A stretch of 64,000 nucleotides of DNA from assembly GCF_000349945.1 (NCBI RefSeq), contig NC_020516.1, positions 1,364,001 to 1,428,000 of the forward strand. Reading direction: 5' to 3'. This document shows positions 16,736 to 26,843 of the stretch, piece by piece. This stretch comes from Azoarcus sp. KH32C (GTDB lineage Bacteria > Pseudomonadota > Gammaproteobacteria > Burkholderiales > Rhodocyclaceae). Under the pieces are notes generated by a model that saw only the letters and a list, made by a program, of their open reading frames with translations, was not told where the DNA came from and ran no database searches. A program made the translations under genes and the position numbers. Numbering within the stretch: position 1 is the first letter of the stretch; each line of letters starts with the position of its first letter.

Positions 16736-17701
16736 TTATTTCGGTCTTGGTGTCGGAGCTGACACCTGCGTTACATAGCGTCCCTGTTTACCAGGCGCAT
16801 CAGGGAACGTAGGCGCCCTTGTCGGCGGCATCGGGACGGGCCAGCCTGAGCGCTTGACCCAATCTGCGATATTCGGAATCGCCCCCGGCAGGTCCCCGGC
16901 TGGGCAGTCGTACAGGCAATACCAGGTATCGGCGTCCTTGCCGATGACCGGCTTGTGGTCGCCGAAGCGCGCCCAGCCGATGAAGGGCCTGATGTAGGTG
17001 CCGTGTGGGTGGCTCTTGGTCTTCGGCGCGTAGCTCGTGACATCGATATAGGGGCGAGCGTCGTCGTATAACTGATAGCCCCATTCGCGGCACCCGAAAA
17101 TCGGCTTGACTGGGTCTGTCGGCTTGAACTTCGGTCCGTACTTGTAGAATTCATCGGTTGATGACCACGGTGAGGGCATTTCGTTTGCACTGCAGAATGT
17201 CGGCGCCCAATCGACGCTGGAATCGCCGAAACCGTGGAACCAGTCGGCGATGTCATATTGCCTGTCTTCTTTCGAGTCACCCTCAGAGAGAACAAGCAAG
17301 GTCAATCGTCCGATGGCCGCCAGTTGTCCTTTGAGCGGGCGGCGACTAGTGGTGGACGAAATCACGACTCCTCCGTCATTGAATTCCAAAGGAATCAGGC
17401 TGTGGCTCTCCCTTTCACCGAAGGGGTGAAAGATGTACGTTGGATCAAATATCTCCAAGTAGTCCGATGATGGAAGTCGGTCACCGGCTTTTTCTGAGTT
17501 ACGTCTGATGGCGCCTTGTTTGATGTCAGACCACTCGCCCGCAACGAACTCAACCCAGTAACGTACCTCCCAAGGCCGCTTTATCCAGTGCGCAGCCCAC
17601 GGATTTGCCTCTAAGGCTTTCGGCGCGAGCGCAGGCACTTGTGCGGAGGTGCTTGCGCACAGGCCAAGGCAGACGATGATCATGCAGTATCGCGAATTCA
17701 T
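16736..17701 (-). CDS. Secreted protein of unknown function, candidate immunity protein
   Basis: A 321-residue protein, not recognised. A signal peptide covers about residues 1-20 (MNSRYCMIIVCLGLCASTSA). The mature part is soluble, rich in Trp, Tyr and Pro, with four cysteines in the second half, two of them in WYCLYDCPAG. Its ATG overlaps the stop of the candidate LAS peptidase gene by four bases (ATGA), so the pair is translationally coupled. Such coupling and periplasmic export are typical of immunity proteins of periplasm-acting T6SS effectors. An accessory secreted factor is an alternative. Composition resembles the other low-G+C genes of this island. Confidence 0.6.
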   Translation of the reverse strand: MNSRYCMIIVCLGLCASTSAQVPALAPKALEANPWAAHWIKRPWEVRYWVEFVAGEWSDIKQGAIRRNSEKAGDRLPSSDYLEIFDPTYIFHPFGERESHSLIPLEFNDGGVVISSTTSRRPLKGQLAAIGRLTLLVLSEGDSKEDRQYDIADWFHGFGDSSVDWAPTFCSANEMPSPWSSTDEFYKYGPKFKPTDPVKPIFGCREWGYQLYDDARPYIDVTSYAPKTKSHPHGTYIRPFIGWARFGDHKPVIGKDADTWYCLYDCPAGDLPGAIPNIADWVKRSGWPVPMPPTRAPTFPDAPGKQGRYVTQVSAPTPRPK

Positions 17702-18966
17702 AGTATTTTCGGTTCGTGCACAGTAATGTGCAGATGATTGGCGTGCAGTTGTTCGTTGGACTTCCCTTGCCCTTTCGCGGCCGGTCGCTGCACGTTTGGC
17801 TCCGCCGGTCGATTATCATGAGTATTTAGATCCATGTACCAGGGGTCGAAGAGCTGTCCGACATACTGATCTTTCAGGAGAGAGTCCCGAAAAGCTTTCA
17901 CGGATCCTGGTTCGTTGCGCTCACGTTCGTCGCTCCACGCCCTTCTGGCCGTCGAGCTTCTACGAGCAGCATCTCGGATTTCAGCATCCGACGCTCCCTC
18001 GTGCGGCAGTGCCGTTGTTTTCTTTTCTAAGGCTTCAAACTGATCGAATAGCCTCTTTTCCTCGTTGCTGACATTCGCCGTGTGTATAGCGTTAGGATTG
18101 CGTAGTTCCTCGCGATTCAGTCGGATGTTGTCCACGTAATTGACATCCAGTCCCAGCCCCGCCCTGTGAGCAATGCTACCGAGCAGGGGGCGCCAGCACG
18201 AAGTGACATTGAGGGAGCCAATGCGATTTTCCACTGCCGCCTGCAAGAGCGCCGCGTAGCCTGCAGGGTGTACGCGCGTCAGCCCGTCGCGCAAGAGCTC
18301 GTAATCGGTGATGTTGTCGCGTGGGTTCTCCGAGTCGGAGAAAGTGATTTTGATGTGGGCGGCGCTCTTTCCCGGTGTGGCGGGAAGATCGAGGATCAAT
18401 GATGGATGCGCTAGCGGACAATAGATGCTTACGACCGCCTTACGGATCTCCGGTGGCGTCGTATCTGGTAATAGGCTTGGCACCTCCGCCGCCGTATAGC
18501 GGTGTGAGACCTTCATCCAGATGTCGCCTGTCAGAGGCGCCGCATATTCTTCGGTTCCTGCTTGTTGTGCGGATGGGGTGGCCGGGATAGGCCGATCGCT
18601 ATCGTGGTGCCTTCCTTTCTTTTCCTTGATCTTAACGACAATATCTCGCTGGGTCGGTGTGACTGCGTAGACGGGCCTGGTGCGATAGGAGGGGTGCGCG
18701 TCGCTATTGAGAAATAGCGAGACAGTCGAACCAGCATCGACAACGACTTCGATCTTCCCGTTTGCGCCGGATACCTTCGCCGGTTTGTTGCGGTATACCG
18801 CCAGAACTTTCCCGTCCACCGCCAGGGCATATGGGATCTTCAGCTGCCTGGACGAAGCGCTCGTGTCGAATACATAGGTCACCTTGCGCTTCGGCGTTAC
18901 CTGTAGCACGTTAATGGGCGGATTGATCTGCGTTTGACCGTTTGCGAAGCTGTTTGTCGATGTCAT
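17698..18966 (-). CDS. Candidate type VI effector with LAS-fold (M15/M74-like) zinc peptidase domain
   Basis: A 422-residue protein from ATG 18966, two bases after the vgrG stop; an in-frame GTG at 18978 is an alternative start. There is no signal peptide. The first about 120 residues look beta-rich; 120-145 is a charged linker. The C-terminal part contains S264-x2-H267-R-A-G270-x3-D274 (SIAHRAGLGLDV) and a late H411-L-H413 (NHLHITV). This is the HxxxxxxD plus HxH zinc-ligand pattern of LAS metallopeptidases (VanY/VanX D-Ala-D-Ala peptidases, MepA). A charged helical insertion of about 100 residues separates the two motifs. Predicted to cut peptide cross-links in target cell walls after delivery by VgrG. 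The function is inferred from motifs and position. Confidence 0.65.
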   Translation of the reverse strand: MTSTNSFANGQTQINPPINVLQVTPKRKVTYVFDTSASSRQLKIPYALAVDGKVLAVYRNKPAKVSGANGKIEVVVDAGSTVSLFLNSDAHPSYRTRPVYAVTPTQRDIVVKIKEKKGRHHDSDRPIPATPSAQQAGTEEYAAPLTGDIWMKVSHRYTAAEVPSLLPDTTPPEIRKAVVSIYCPLAHPSLILDLPATPGKSAAHIKITFSDSENPRDNITDYELLRDGLTRVHPAGYAALLQAAVENRIGSLNVTSCWRPLLGSIAHRAGLGLDVNYVDNIRLNREELRNPNAIHTANVSNEEKRLFDQFEALEKKTTALPHEGASDAEIRDAARRSSTARRAWSDERERNEPGSVKAFRDSLLKDQYVGQLFDPWYMDLNTHDNRPAEPNVQRPAAKGQGKSNEQLHANHLHITVHEPKIL

Positions 18967-18968
18967 TT

Positions 18969-21740
18969 TTAGCAGCACTCGATTTCGGAATCGCCGGAAG
19001 CGTCAAACGGTTCGCTTGTTACGCTTTCCCAGTAAAGGCGAAGATTTTGGGGATCAGCGGTGGCAACTCGTTGCGTCAGTCCCATCTTGTCCGTCATTCC
19101 TCGGGCGACGGTGCCGTCGGAGAATTCGATGCGGTAAGGCAGCTCTGGTATCGGGTGCCCGGTTACGCTGTCGACGGCCTTGAATTGCTCCGTGTAGATC
19201 TTTGTTCGCGTGTCTGGCAGTGGTCTCAGCTTCAATTGGCTTGCCGCCGGCCCGACAAACGCATTTCCCGCCCCCTTCACTGAAAACGTCCCCGGGCACG
19301 CGAAGGTGATATCGGAGCCTTCGAGCATCACGCTGGACTGGCCGGCGGCGAGCACGATGCGGTCTTTGGCGGAAATGCGTATTTCGTCGTTCGAACTGGT
19401 GACCGTCACCGACTGGTCGGCGAGGATTTCCATTGCGTCGGTGTGGGCCTGGATCGAGTGCGAACCGGCGGCTGCGATGGTCTTGATGCCGCCTGAATGA
19501 CTGAACCAGCTTGCGTCTTCGCCGATCGTGGCGGCGAAGGTGTGGGCGGCTGCGATGTGCAGGTCGCGCGCGGTGGTGGCGTGGAGATGCTCGCCCGCAA
19601 AGGCGAGGGTGGTCGCGGGTGTGTTCAGACCGATGTCCGTCGGAGATTCGGCGAGGATGATGGGTTCGGAGAAGCGTTCGACCGGATTGCTGCTGTCGCG
19701 ACCGTCCGGGCGCGGTTTGAAGGTTGATTGACCGGCGGCAGTGTTCTGGTATCGCCCCGCGTCGGCGGGGTCGATCGAGTCAGCGAATTCCGTGAGCTGC
19801 GCGGTGGCCGCCAGCGCTGCCGCAGTATGTTGGCTTGCCGCGTCGGACAGGGATTGCGCAGTGCGGGACGCGGCGCGCAAGTTTGTCAGTGCCTCGTTGG
19901 CATCCGTCTGTGTGCTGTCCGTTTTCGGACGCGCGGTCGTGGATATGAGGAGTCCCTCGCCGGCTCGTAGTGCGAGCCACCCATCGGTGCGGAGCTCGAA
20001 TCCACTGCCGCGGGCGGCGCCACGTGTCGCCGTGAACGGGGTCTGGTGGATGAGGTGACCGAGGTTCAGCTGGCTTGTCGAATGACTCGTGGCGAGACGC
20101 ATGCGAAGTTGTTCGGGTGTGTCGTCGATGACCCACTGGTTGTAGCCGGATACATGGTTGTGGCTCATGCACCCCGAAAGCATGCCTGCGTGGTTGACGT
20201 TGCCATCGACCCCGGCGCTGAAGGGGGGGAGTTGTTCGCCGTTGTATAACTGGCCGACGACGATGGGGCGGTCGATGTCACCGTCGACGAACTCGACGAG
20301 GACCTCGGTCCCGATGCGCGGCAGGAAGTGCGAGCCCCAATTCGGGCCGGCCAGCCATTCGGCGACGCGCACCCAGGTTCCTGACGTGGCGTCTCCGGGG
20401 GCGTTGCCGTCGCTCGCTATTCCATCGGGGGTTGAGGGGGCGGCGAGTCCGCCCGGGTTGGGAGCGGCGCCGCGCTGCCACGCAAACTGGATCTTGACGC
20501 GGTGGTCGCGATCGGTGCTGAGAGGAGCGTCCGGGAGGCCGACGACGAGTGCGGTTTGAGGCGCAACGGACGATTTGCGGTTCGGAAGCGGGATTACCGG
20601 GACGTCCGCGGGCTGTGCGACGAAGCCGTTTGCGTAGCTGCCCGCTTCAATGTCTGGTGTTTCCAGCAATGCCGCCGCCTGCGCGCCGAGGTTGTTAGCT
20701 CCGCGATGGATGATCTCGAGCACCGTGAAGCGCCCGGGAGAGATCAAATACAGGTCGTGCTGGACGAGCTCGAAAGTGTGTGCTGGAGCGAGGACGCGCA
20801 CGCGGCTTGTTCCTTCGAATTGCCGGTAGCGGGACTCATGGGCGGAGAGGGCGAGATCGGTCCGCGTGATGGCGGCGGCGGTATCTTCGAAGCGATAGGG
20901 GGCCGAGCCGTCGTAGATTTCGAGTGGTGGCAGCTCTCCGTTGTCCTGTTGGCTGGCAGCCTTCGCGCCCGTGGCAGTCAGTCGCTTGTAATCCCAACCA
21001 CTGAAGCCTGCGGTATTGGGAGCGGCGCGGCGGATTTCGTTCAGCGTCTGGATCGTATCAGTGGCTTCGGTGGCGTCGTTGCGATGAAAGCGGATGAGAG
21101 CTTGCGGGCAGGTCGGCAGCGATGCATCCCGGTCGACCAGCACGAGCCGATGGCGGGCTCGGCCCGAACCGTCGCCGGCCACCGCCGCCTGATCGTGTTC
21201 GAAATAGAAGGGCAGTCCCTCGTTGGCCAACACGCGCACGAGGAACTCGAAGTCGGTCTCGCGGTACTGCGTGAGCCGGCTGTGGCGGCGCAGGGGCTGG
21301 GTGACTTCGCTGCGCCAGTCAGCGCTCGGATGCTGTGCAATGAGCGCGTCGACGAGCGCGACCGCATCGATGTCCTGGAACAGGCGACAGTCACGCCTCA
21401 GCTTGAGAAAGGCGAGCCATGGCTCGACGGTCAGGCGGTATCGCGCGAGGCCCCCGTCGGCGCCCAGTTGCGTGGCTTGGGTTACGTAGCCATGCCAGGT
21501 CCGCTTCGTCCCTTCTGCAAGCAGGATCCGCAACGACACTTCTTCGCCGATGACCTTGTCGAGCGCAATGTGCGCGTTGGTCGAAACGCAGTCGATGTCG
21601 AAACGGAACGGTTGGGAGATTGCCTCATGTCCCGTGAAGCGCTCGACAAGGAGGGCGGCTTCCGGGAGCGGGGTGCTCAGCTCCAGCAAGCGGGCGTGCT
21701 GGGAGAACAGCGTATCGAACAGTTGACGCAGGTCGATCAT
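18969..21740 (-). CDS. vgrG: Type VI secretion system tip protein VgrG with transthyretin-like tail
   Basis: A 923-residue spike protein that caps the T6SS tube and carries effectors. The gp27-like base (about 20-370) includes ESRYRQFEGTSRVRV-type blocks. The gp5-like OB region follows (about 390-510, DHRVKIQFAWQRGA, WLAGPNWGSHFLPRIGTEV, FVDGDIDRPIVVGQLYN). Next comes a DUF2345 region (about 630-800, EILADQSVTVTSSNDEIRI). The last about 75 residues form a transthyretin-like extension (FKAVDSVTGHPIPELPYRI), a type of tail that binds cognate effectors. No tss, hcp or PAAR genes are in the window, so this is an orphan vgrG island. The candidate effector starts immediately downstream. No clear ribosome site precedes the ATG. 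Confidence 0.95.
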   Translation of the reverse strand: MIDLRQLFDTLFSQHARLLELSTPLPEAALLVERFTGHEAISQPFRFDIDCVSTNAHIALDKVIGEEVSLRILLAEGTKRTWHGYVTQATQLGADGGLARYRLTVEPWLAFLKLRRDCRLFQDIDAVALVDALIAQHPSADWRSEVTQPLRRHSRLTQYRETDFEFLVRVLANEGLPFYFEHDQAAVAGDGSGRARHRLVLVDRDASLPTCPQALIRFHRNDATEATDTIQTLNEIRRAAPNTAGFSGWDYKRLTATGAKAASQQDNGELPPLEIYDGSAPYRFEDTAAAITRTDLALSAHESRYRQFEGTSRVRVLAPAHTFELVQHDLYLISPGRFTVLEIIHRGANNLGAQAAALLETPDIEAGSYANGFVAQPADVPVIPLPNRKSSVAPQTALVVGLPDAPLSTDRDHRVKIQFAWQRGAAPNPGGLAAPSTPDGIASDGNAPGDATSGTWVRVAEWLAGPNWGSHFLPRIGTEVLVEFVDGDIDRPIVVGQLYNGEQLPPFSAGVDGNVNHAGMLSGCMSHNHVSGYNQWVIDDTPEQLRMRLATSHSTSQLNLGHLIHQTPFTATRGAARGSGFELRTDGWLALRAGEGLLISTTARPKTDSTQTDANEALTNLRAASRTAQSLSDAASQHTAAALAATAQLTEFADSIDPADAGRYQNTAAGQSTFKPRPDGRDSSNPVERFSEPIILAESPTDIGLNTPATTLAFAGEHLHATTARDLHIAAAHTFAATIGEDASWFSHSGGIKTIAAAGSHSIQAHTDAMEILADQSVTVTSSNDEIRISAKDRIVLAAGQSSVMLEGSDITFACPGTFSVKGAGNAFVGPAASQLKLRPLPDTRTKIYTEQFKAVDSVTGHPIPELPYRIEFSDGTVARGMTDKMGLTQRVATADPQNLRLYWESVTSEPFDASGDSEIECC

Positions 21741-21880
21741 CGGTCAGTGGTGGCCGGGAAATGTCAAATAATGCGAATTGCATCACACGCCGACCTTGAT
21801 CGCAAGGCGAATGGAATATTTATTGTGGGTGTTTTGGCGATCCGTGAGGGCGCGCACGGGAAGGCGAGGGCCGAAAAGCA
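21741..21880. promoter_or_regulatory. Upstream region of vgrG
   Basis: About 140 A+T-rich bases (notably near 21770-21840) between the vgrG start and the tRNA-Ile terminator. It must hold the vgrG promoter, but no -35/-10 pair stands out. Confidence 0.3.
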
Positions 21881-21909
21881 GAACGCCAACCCGGGTGGGG
21901 TTGGCGTTC
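21881..21909 (-). terminator. Rho-independent terminator after tRNA-Ile2
   Basis: Perfect 12-pair stem (GAACGCCAACCC with its complement) and five-base loop, ten bases past the tRNA CCA end. Read on the minus strand it is followed by TGCTTTTC. Confidence 0.85.
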
Positions 21910-21918
21910 GGGAACAAC

Positions 21919-21995
21919 TGGTGGGCCCAGCAGGACTTGAACCCGCGACCAAGCGATTATGAGTCGCCTGCTCTAACCGACTGAGCTATGGGCCC
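21919..21995 (-). tRNA. tRNA-Ile2 (anticodon CAT, lysidine type)
   Basis: 77 bases with encoded CCA. Acceptor stem GGGCCCA/TGGGCCC, anticodon CAT in the loop CTCATAA. The anticodon-arm context (GCAGGCGA before, TCGCTTGGTCGC after) matches the isoleucine AUA tRNA of E. coli (ileX) rather than elongator Met. The C34 would be changed to lysidine by TilS. It lies just downstream of rpoD on the same strand. Confidence 0.9.
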
Positions 21996-22036
21996 GTAAA
22001 GCGGTTGCCCGTCCGAGAGGACGGGCCTGGAGCGGG

Positions 22037-24028
<1,992 letters not shown>

Positions 24029-24078
24029 GGCACTCCTTGAATCGGGCGAACGATAAATTGGGGTAATCTGCAATTATA

Positions 24079-25914
24079 CTAAACGTCGTCGACTTTGCGG
24101 AAGTTGACGGGCTGTCTTTTTTCTAATATTAGCTCGGCAAGTCGAGTGCGCTCGATCGGCGACAGGCCACCTTCGCGCTCGCGGTTCGTTAGTTCGCCAA
24201 TCTCGCGTTCAATGGTGTCTGCGTGTAGCTTCCGTAATGTATCTTCGAAAAGCGTCTCGATAACGGCTTCGTCAAATTTGGCATCGACCAGTTCCCCAGC
24301 GACCCGCGCGATCGTTTCGTTGTGAGGCGTTTCGCGGAACTGCTCGACTAGCGCGCCGAGCCCTCCGTTCGTCACGAGATCGCCGGTGCTCATCATGTCG
24401 ATGATCGCGACGAGGGCTCGTGCGTCGGCGGTGTCGTCCGGGACGAGGTCGACAGGCACGCGCGCCGCCCAGATCGGGTGGTGTAGCACGAGGCGCAGCA
24501 GGGTGTTGATGGCGGATGGCGGTCGCTGACGGCCCCGTGGCCTCGGACGGTCGCGGGGTGGGTAGGGTGTGCGTCGCGGTTCGCCGAGCTCCATGTCCTG
24601 ACGGAAGTCCGTGGGTGCGCGTCTCGGCGTTTCGGATTTGAGTCCGAAGGCCGTTTCGACCTCGGCTTGACTGAATTCACTGGCTTCCGCGATGGCCTTG
24701 ATCAGTTGCAGTCGCAGCATCGGTGCCGCGACCCGCGTCACGAGCGGCTTCGCTTCGTGCACGAGTCGCGCGCGGCCTTCGGCGGTATCGAGCGGGCAAT
24801 CGGTGCGCAGTTCGTTGAGCAGGAAGGTGGTCAGTGGCGTTGCCGATGCAGCGGCCTGGCTGAATGCCGCTGCGCCGAACGCGCGCACGAAGGAATCCGG
24901 ATCGTGCTCTTCCGGCAGGAACAGGAAGGCAAGCGTGACGTCGTCGCGTAGAGCCTCGAGCGACGATTCGAGCGCGCGCCGGGCCGCCTTGCGCCCTGCG
25001 GCGTCGCCGTCGAAACAGAACACGACGCGTTGTGCGTGACGCAGCAGAGTGTTGATGTGGTGCGGTGTCGTTGCAGTGCCGAGTGTCGCGACGGCGTTGC
25101 CAACGCCGAATTGCGCCAGGGCAACGACGTCCATGTAGCCTTCGACGACAACGGTGTGGCCGGCCTCGCGGATCGCCTTTTGAGCCTGCGGCAGGCCGTA
25201 GAGTTCGCGTCCCTTCTCGAACAGCGGGGTCTCGGGCGAGTTCAGATACTTGGGTTCGCCGCCGTCGAGCACTCGTCCGCCGAATGCGATGATGCGCCCG
25301 CGACGGTCCTGGATGGGGAACATGATGCGGTTGCGGAAGCGGTCGTAGCGCCGTCCGGCATCGTTCTCGATGACGAGGCCGGCGTCGAGCAGCGCCTTGC
25401 GCTCGTACTCGGGAAAGATCCGACGCAATCCATGCCAGTCGTCGGGGGCGAATCCGATGCCGAATCGGACGCAGATTTCGCCCGTCAGGCCGCGACGCTT
25501 CAGGTAGTCGATGGCGACCGGGGCGTGCTTCAGTTGGTCGCGGTAGAAGCGCGCCGCGGCAGTCATCGCAGCGAGGAGGTCGTCATGTTCGGGTGTAGCA
25601 GGCTGGCGATCGTGCCCGCCTTGGGATTGCGGAACCTGCAGCCCCGCGTAGCTCGCGAGTTCCTTGACGGCGTCGACGAAGGGCAGGCCGCTGTATTCCA
25701 TCAGGAAGCTGATCGCGGTGCCATGGGCACCGCATCCGAAGCAGTGGTAGAACTGCTTGCTCGGGCTGACAGAAAAGGAGGCCGATTTTTCGCCGTGGAA
25801 GGGGCAGCAGGCAAAATAGTTGGCGCCGCTCTTCTTCAGGGTGAGGTGGCGCTCGACCACGTCGACGATGTCGACGCGAGCGAGGAGGTCCTGAATGAAC
25901 GACTGCGGGATCAT
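24079..25914 (-). CDS. dnaG: DNA primase DnaG
   Basis: A 611-residue primase that lays RNA primers for replication. The start at ATG 25914 (MIPQSFIQDLLARVDIVDVV) is chosen on family homology; a longer opening would run into yqeY. The CHC2 zinc-ribbon is at about 40-65 (CCPFHGEKSASF, YHCFGCG). The catalytic core follows, with GRVLDGGEPKYLNSPETPLF and the Toprim block VVVEGYMDVVAL and FCFDGDAAGRKAA. The C-terminal helicase-binding region is weakly conserved. Third gene of the operon; yqeY ends 34 bases upstream. Confidence 0.97.
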   Translation of the reverse strand: MIPQSFIQDLLARVDIVDVVERHLTLKKSGANYFACCPFHGEKSASFSVSPSKQFYHCFGCGAHGTAISFLMEYSGLPFVDAVKELASYAGLQVPQSQGGHDRQPATPEHDDLLAAMTAAARFYRDQLKHAPVAIDYLKRRGLTGEICVRFGIGFAPDDWHGLRRIFPEYERKALLDAGLVIENDAGRRYDRFRNRIMFPIQDRRGRIIAFGGRVLDGGEPKYLNSPETPLFEKGRELYGLPQAQKAIREAGHTVVVEGYMDVVALAQFGVGNAVATLGTATTPHHINTLLRHAQRVVFCFDGDAAGRKAARRALESSLEALRDDVTLAFLFLPEEHDPDSFVRAFGAAAFSQAAASATPLTTFLLNELRTDCPLDTAEGRARLVHEAKPLVTRVAAPMLRLQLIKAIAEASEFSQAEVETAFGLKSETPRRAPTDFRQDMELGEPRRTPYPPRDRPRPRGRQRPPSAINTLLRLVLHHPIWAARVPVDLVPDDTADARALVAIIDMMSTGDLVTNGGLGALVEQFRETPHNETIARVAGELVDAKFDEAVIETLFEDTLRKLHADTIEREIGELTNREREGGLSPIERTRLAELILEKRQPVNFRKVDDV

Positions 25915-25948
25915 GGCCGGCCTGCCGCCGTGCTTCGGCGGCGAGCGG

Positions 25949-26395
25949 TCAGGAAGCCAGGCGGGCGCGAACGCGCCGCGACACTTCCGACATGTCGGCG
26001 CGACCCGCAAGGCGCGCCTTCAGCGGTGCCATGACGCGACCCATGTCGGCCGGGCCGGCTGCGCCGCTCTCGGCAATGGCTGCATCGATCGCGGCATCGA
26101 GCTCGGCGTCGGATAGGGCTGCGGGCAGGTAGGCCGACAGCACTTCGATTTCGAAACGCTCGGCGGCGGCGAGTTCGGGGCGGTTGCCGGCGTCGTATTG
26201 CGTGGCGGCGTCGCGGCGTTGTTTGACGAGCTTTTCGACCGTCGCCATGACGCCGGCTTCGTCGAGCTCGACGCGCTCGTCGATTTCGCGTTGCTTGATG
26301 GCGGCGATCAGCATGCGGATGGCTGACAGCCGTGCGCTATCCTTCGCGCGCAGGGCGGCCTTCATGTCGTCCTGGATGCGTAGTTTGAGAGACAT
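25949..26395 (-). CDS. GatB/YqeY domain protein
   Basis: A 148-residue YqeY-family protein related to the tail domain of GatB, the amidotransferase subunit that makes Gln-tRNA(Gln) and Asn-tRNA(Asn). The free-standing form has no proven role. The start is ATG 26395 (MSLKLRIQDDMKAALRAKD), with GGAG six bases upstream. Family blocks are IRMLIAAIKQREID, KQRRDAATQYDAGNR and LSAYLPAALSD. It sits between rpsU and dnaG, as in many betaproteobacteria, separated from rpsU by a strong terminator. Confidence 0.93.
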   Translation of the reverse strand: MSLKLRIQDDMKAALRAKDSARLSAIRMLIAAIKQREIDERVELDEAGVMATVEKLVKQRRDAATQYDAGNRPELAAAERFEIEVLSAYLPAALSDAELDAAIDAAIAESGAAGPADMGRVMAPLKARLAGRADMSEVSRRVRARLAS

Positions 26396-26422
26396 GGCGA
26401 CTCCGATGTCGAAAAGCAAAAC

Positions 26423-26460
26423 CACACCGGGTGCGAATCTTCAGATCCGCACCCGGTGTG
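26423..26460 (-). terminator. Intra-operon terminator/attenuator after rpsU
   Basis: Perfect 13-pair stem (CACACCGGGTGCG with its complement) and 12-base loop, followed on the minus strand by GGTTTTGCTTTTC. It lies 25 bases after the rpsU stop. It probably lets rpsU be transcribed in excess of yqeY-dnaG-rpoD, comparable to the internal terminator known in the E. coli operon. Confidence 0.85.
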
Positions 26461-26485
26461 GGTCGTCAGACGTGGCTGAAGCTTC

Positions 26486-26698
26486 TTAGTAGAGCTTCGG
26501 CGGCAGCATCTGGGAGCGCAGGCGCTTCTGGGTGCGCTTGACGGCGGCGGCCGACTTGCGCTTGCGTTCCGCGGTAGGCTTCTCGTAGAACTCGCGGGCG
26601 CGCAGCTCGGTCAGCAACCCGGTTTTTTCGATGGTGCGCTTGAAGCGGCGGAGGGCAACCTCAAACGGTTCGTTTTCCTTGACGCGGATACCCGGCAT
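26486..26698 (-). CDS. rpsU: 30S ribosomal protein S21
   Basis: A 70-residue basic ribosomal protein. MPGIRVKENEPFEVALRRFKR is the family start (first 20 residues), followed by REFYEKPTAERKRKSAAAVKR. First gene of the macromolecular synthesis operon, and divergent from tsaD with 145 bases between starts, which must contain both promoters. Confidence 0.98.
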   Translation of the reverse strand: MPGIRVKENEPFEVALRRFKRTIEKTGLLTELRAREFYEKPTAERKRKSAAAVKRTQKRLRSQMLPPKLY

Positions 26699-26843
26699 TG
26701 CGAACTTCCTTGTGGATTCTGTAGGCGGAAAAGAGAGCAATTATATCGGCTGACTCCGGATAAGCCAAGCAGAAACTTAGCTTCGGCTTGTCAAGGTCGT
26801 TAGAATGCGGGTTTCTTACGCGGAAAGAGCGACTGGGGCAAGG

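Noticed and set aside
21919..21995. tRNA-Ile2 as integration site for the vgrG island
   Set aside because: No copy of the tRNA 3' end was found near the other boundary around 16.1 kb and no integrase is present; xerD at 30 kb is the housekeeping recombinase.
21919..21995. Elongator tRNA-Met
   Set aside because: The anticodon is CAT, but the anticodon arm and neighbouring bases match the lysidine-type isoleucine tRNA.
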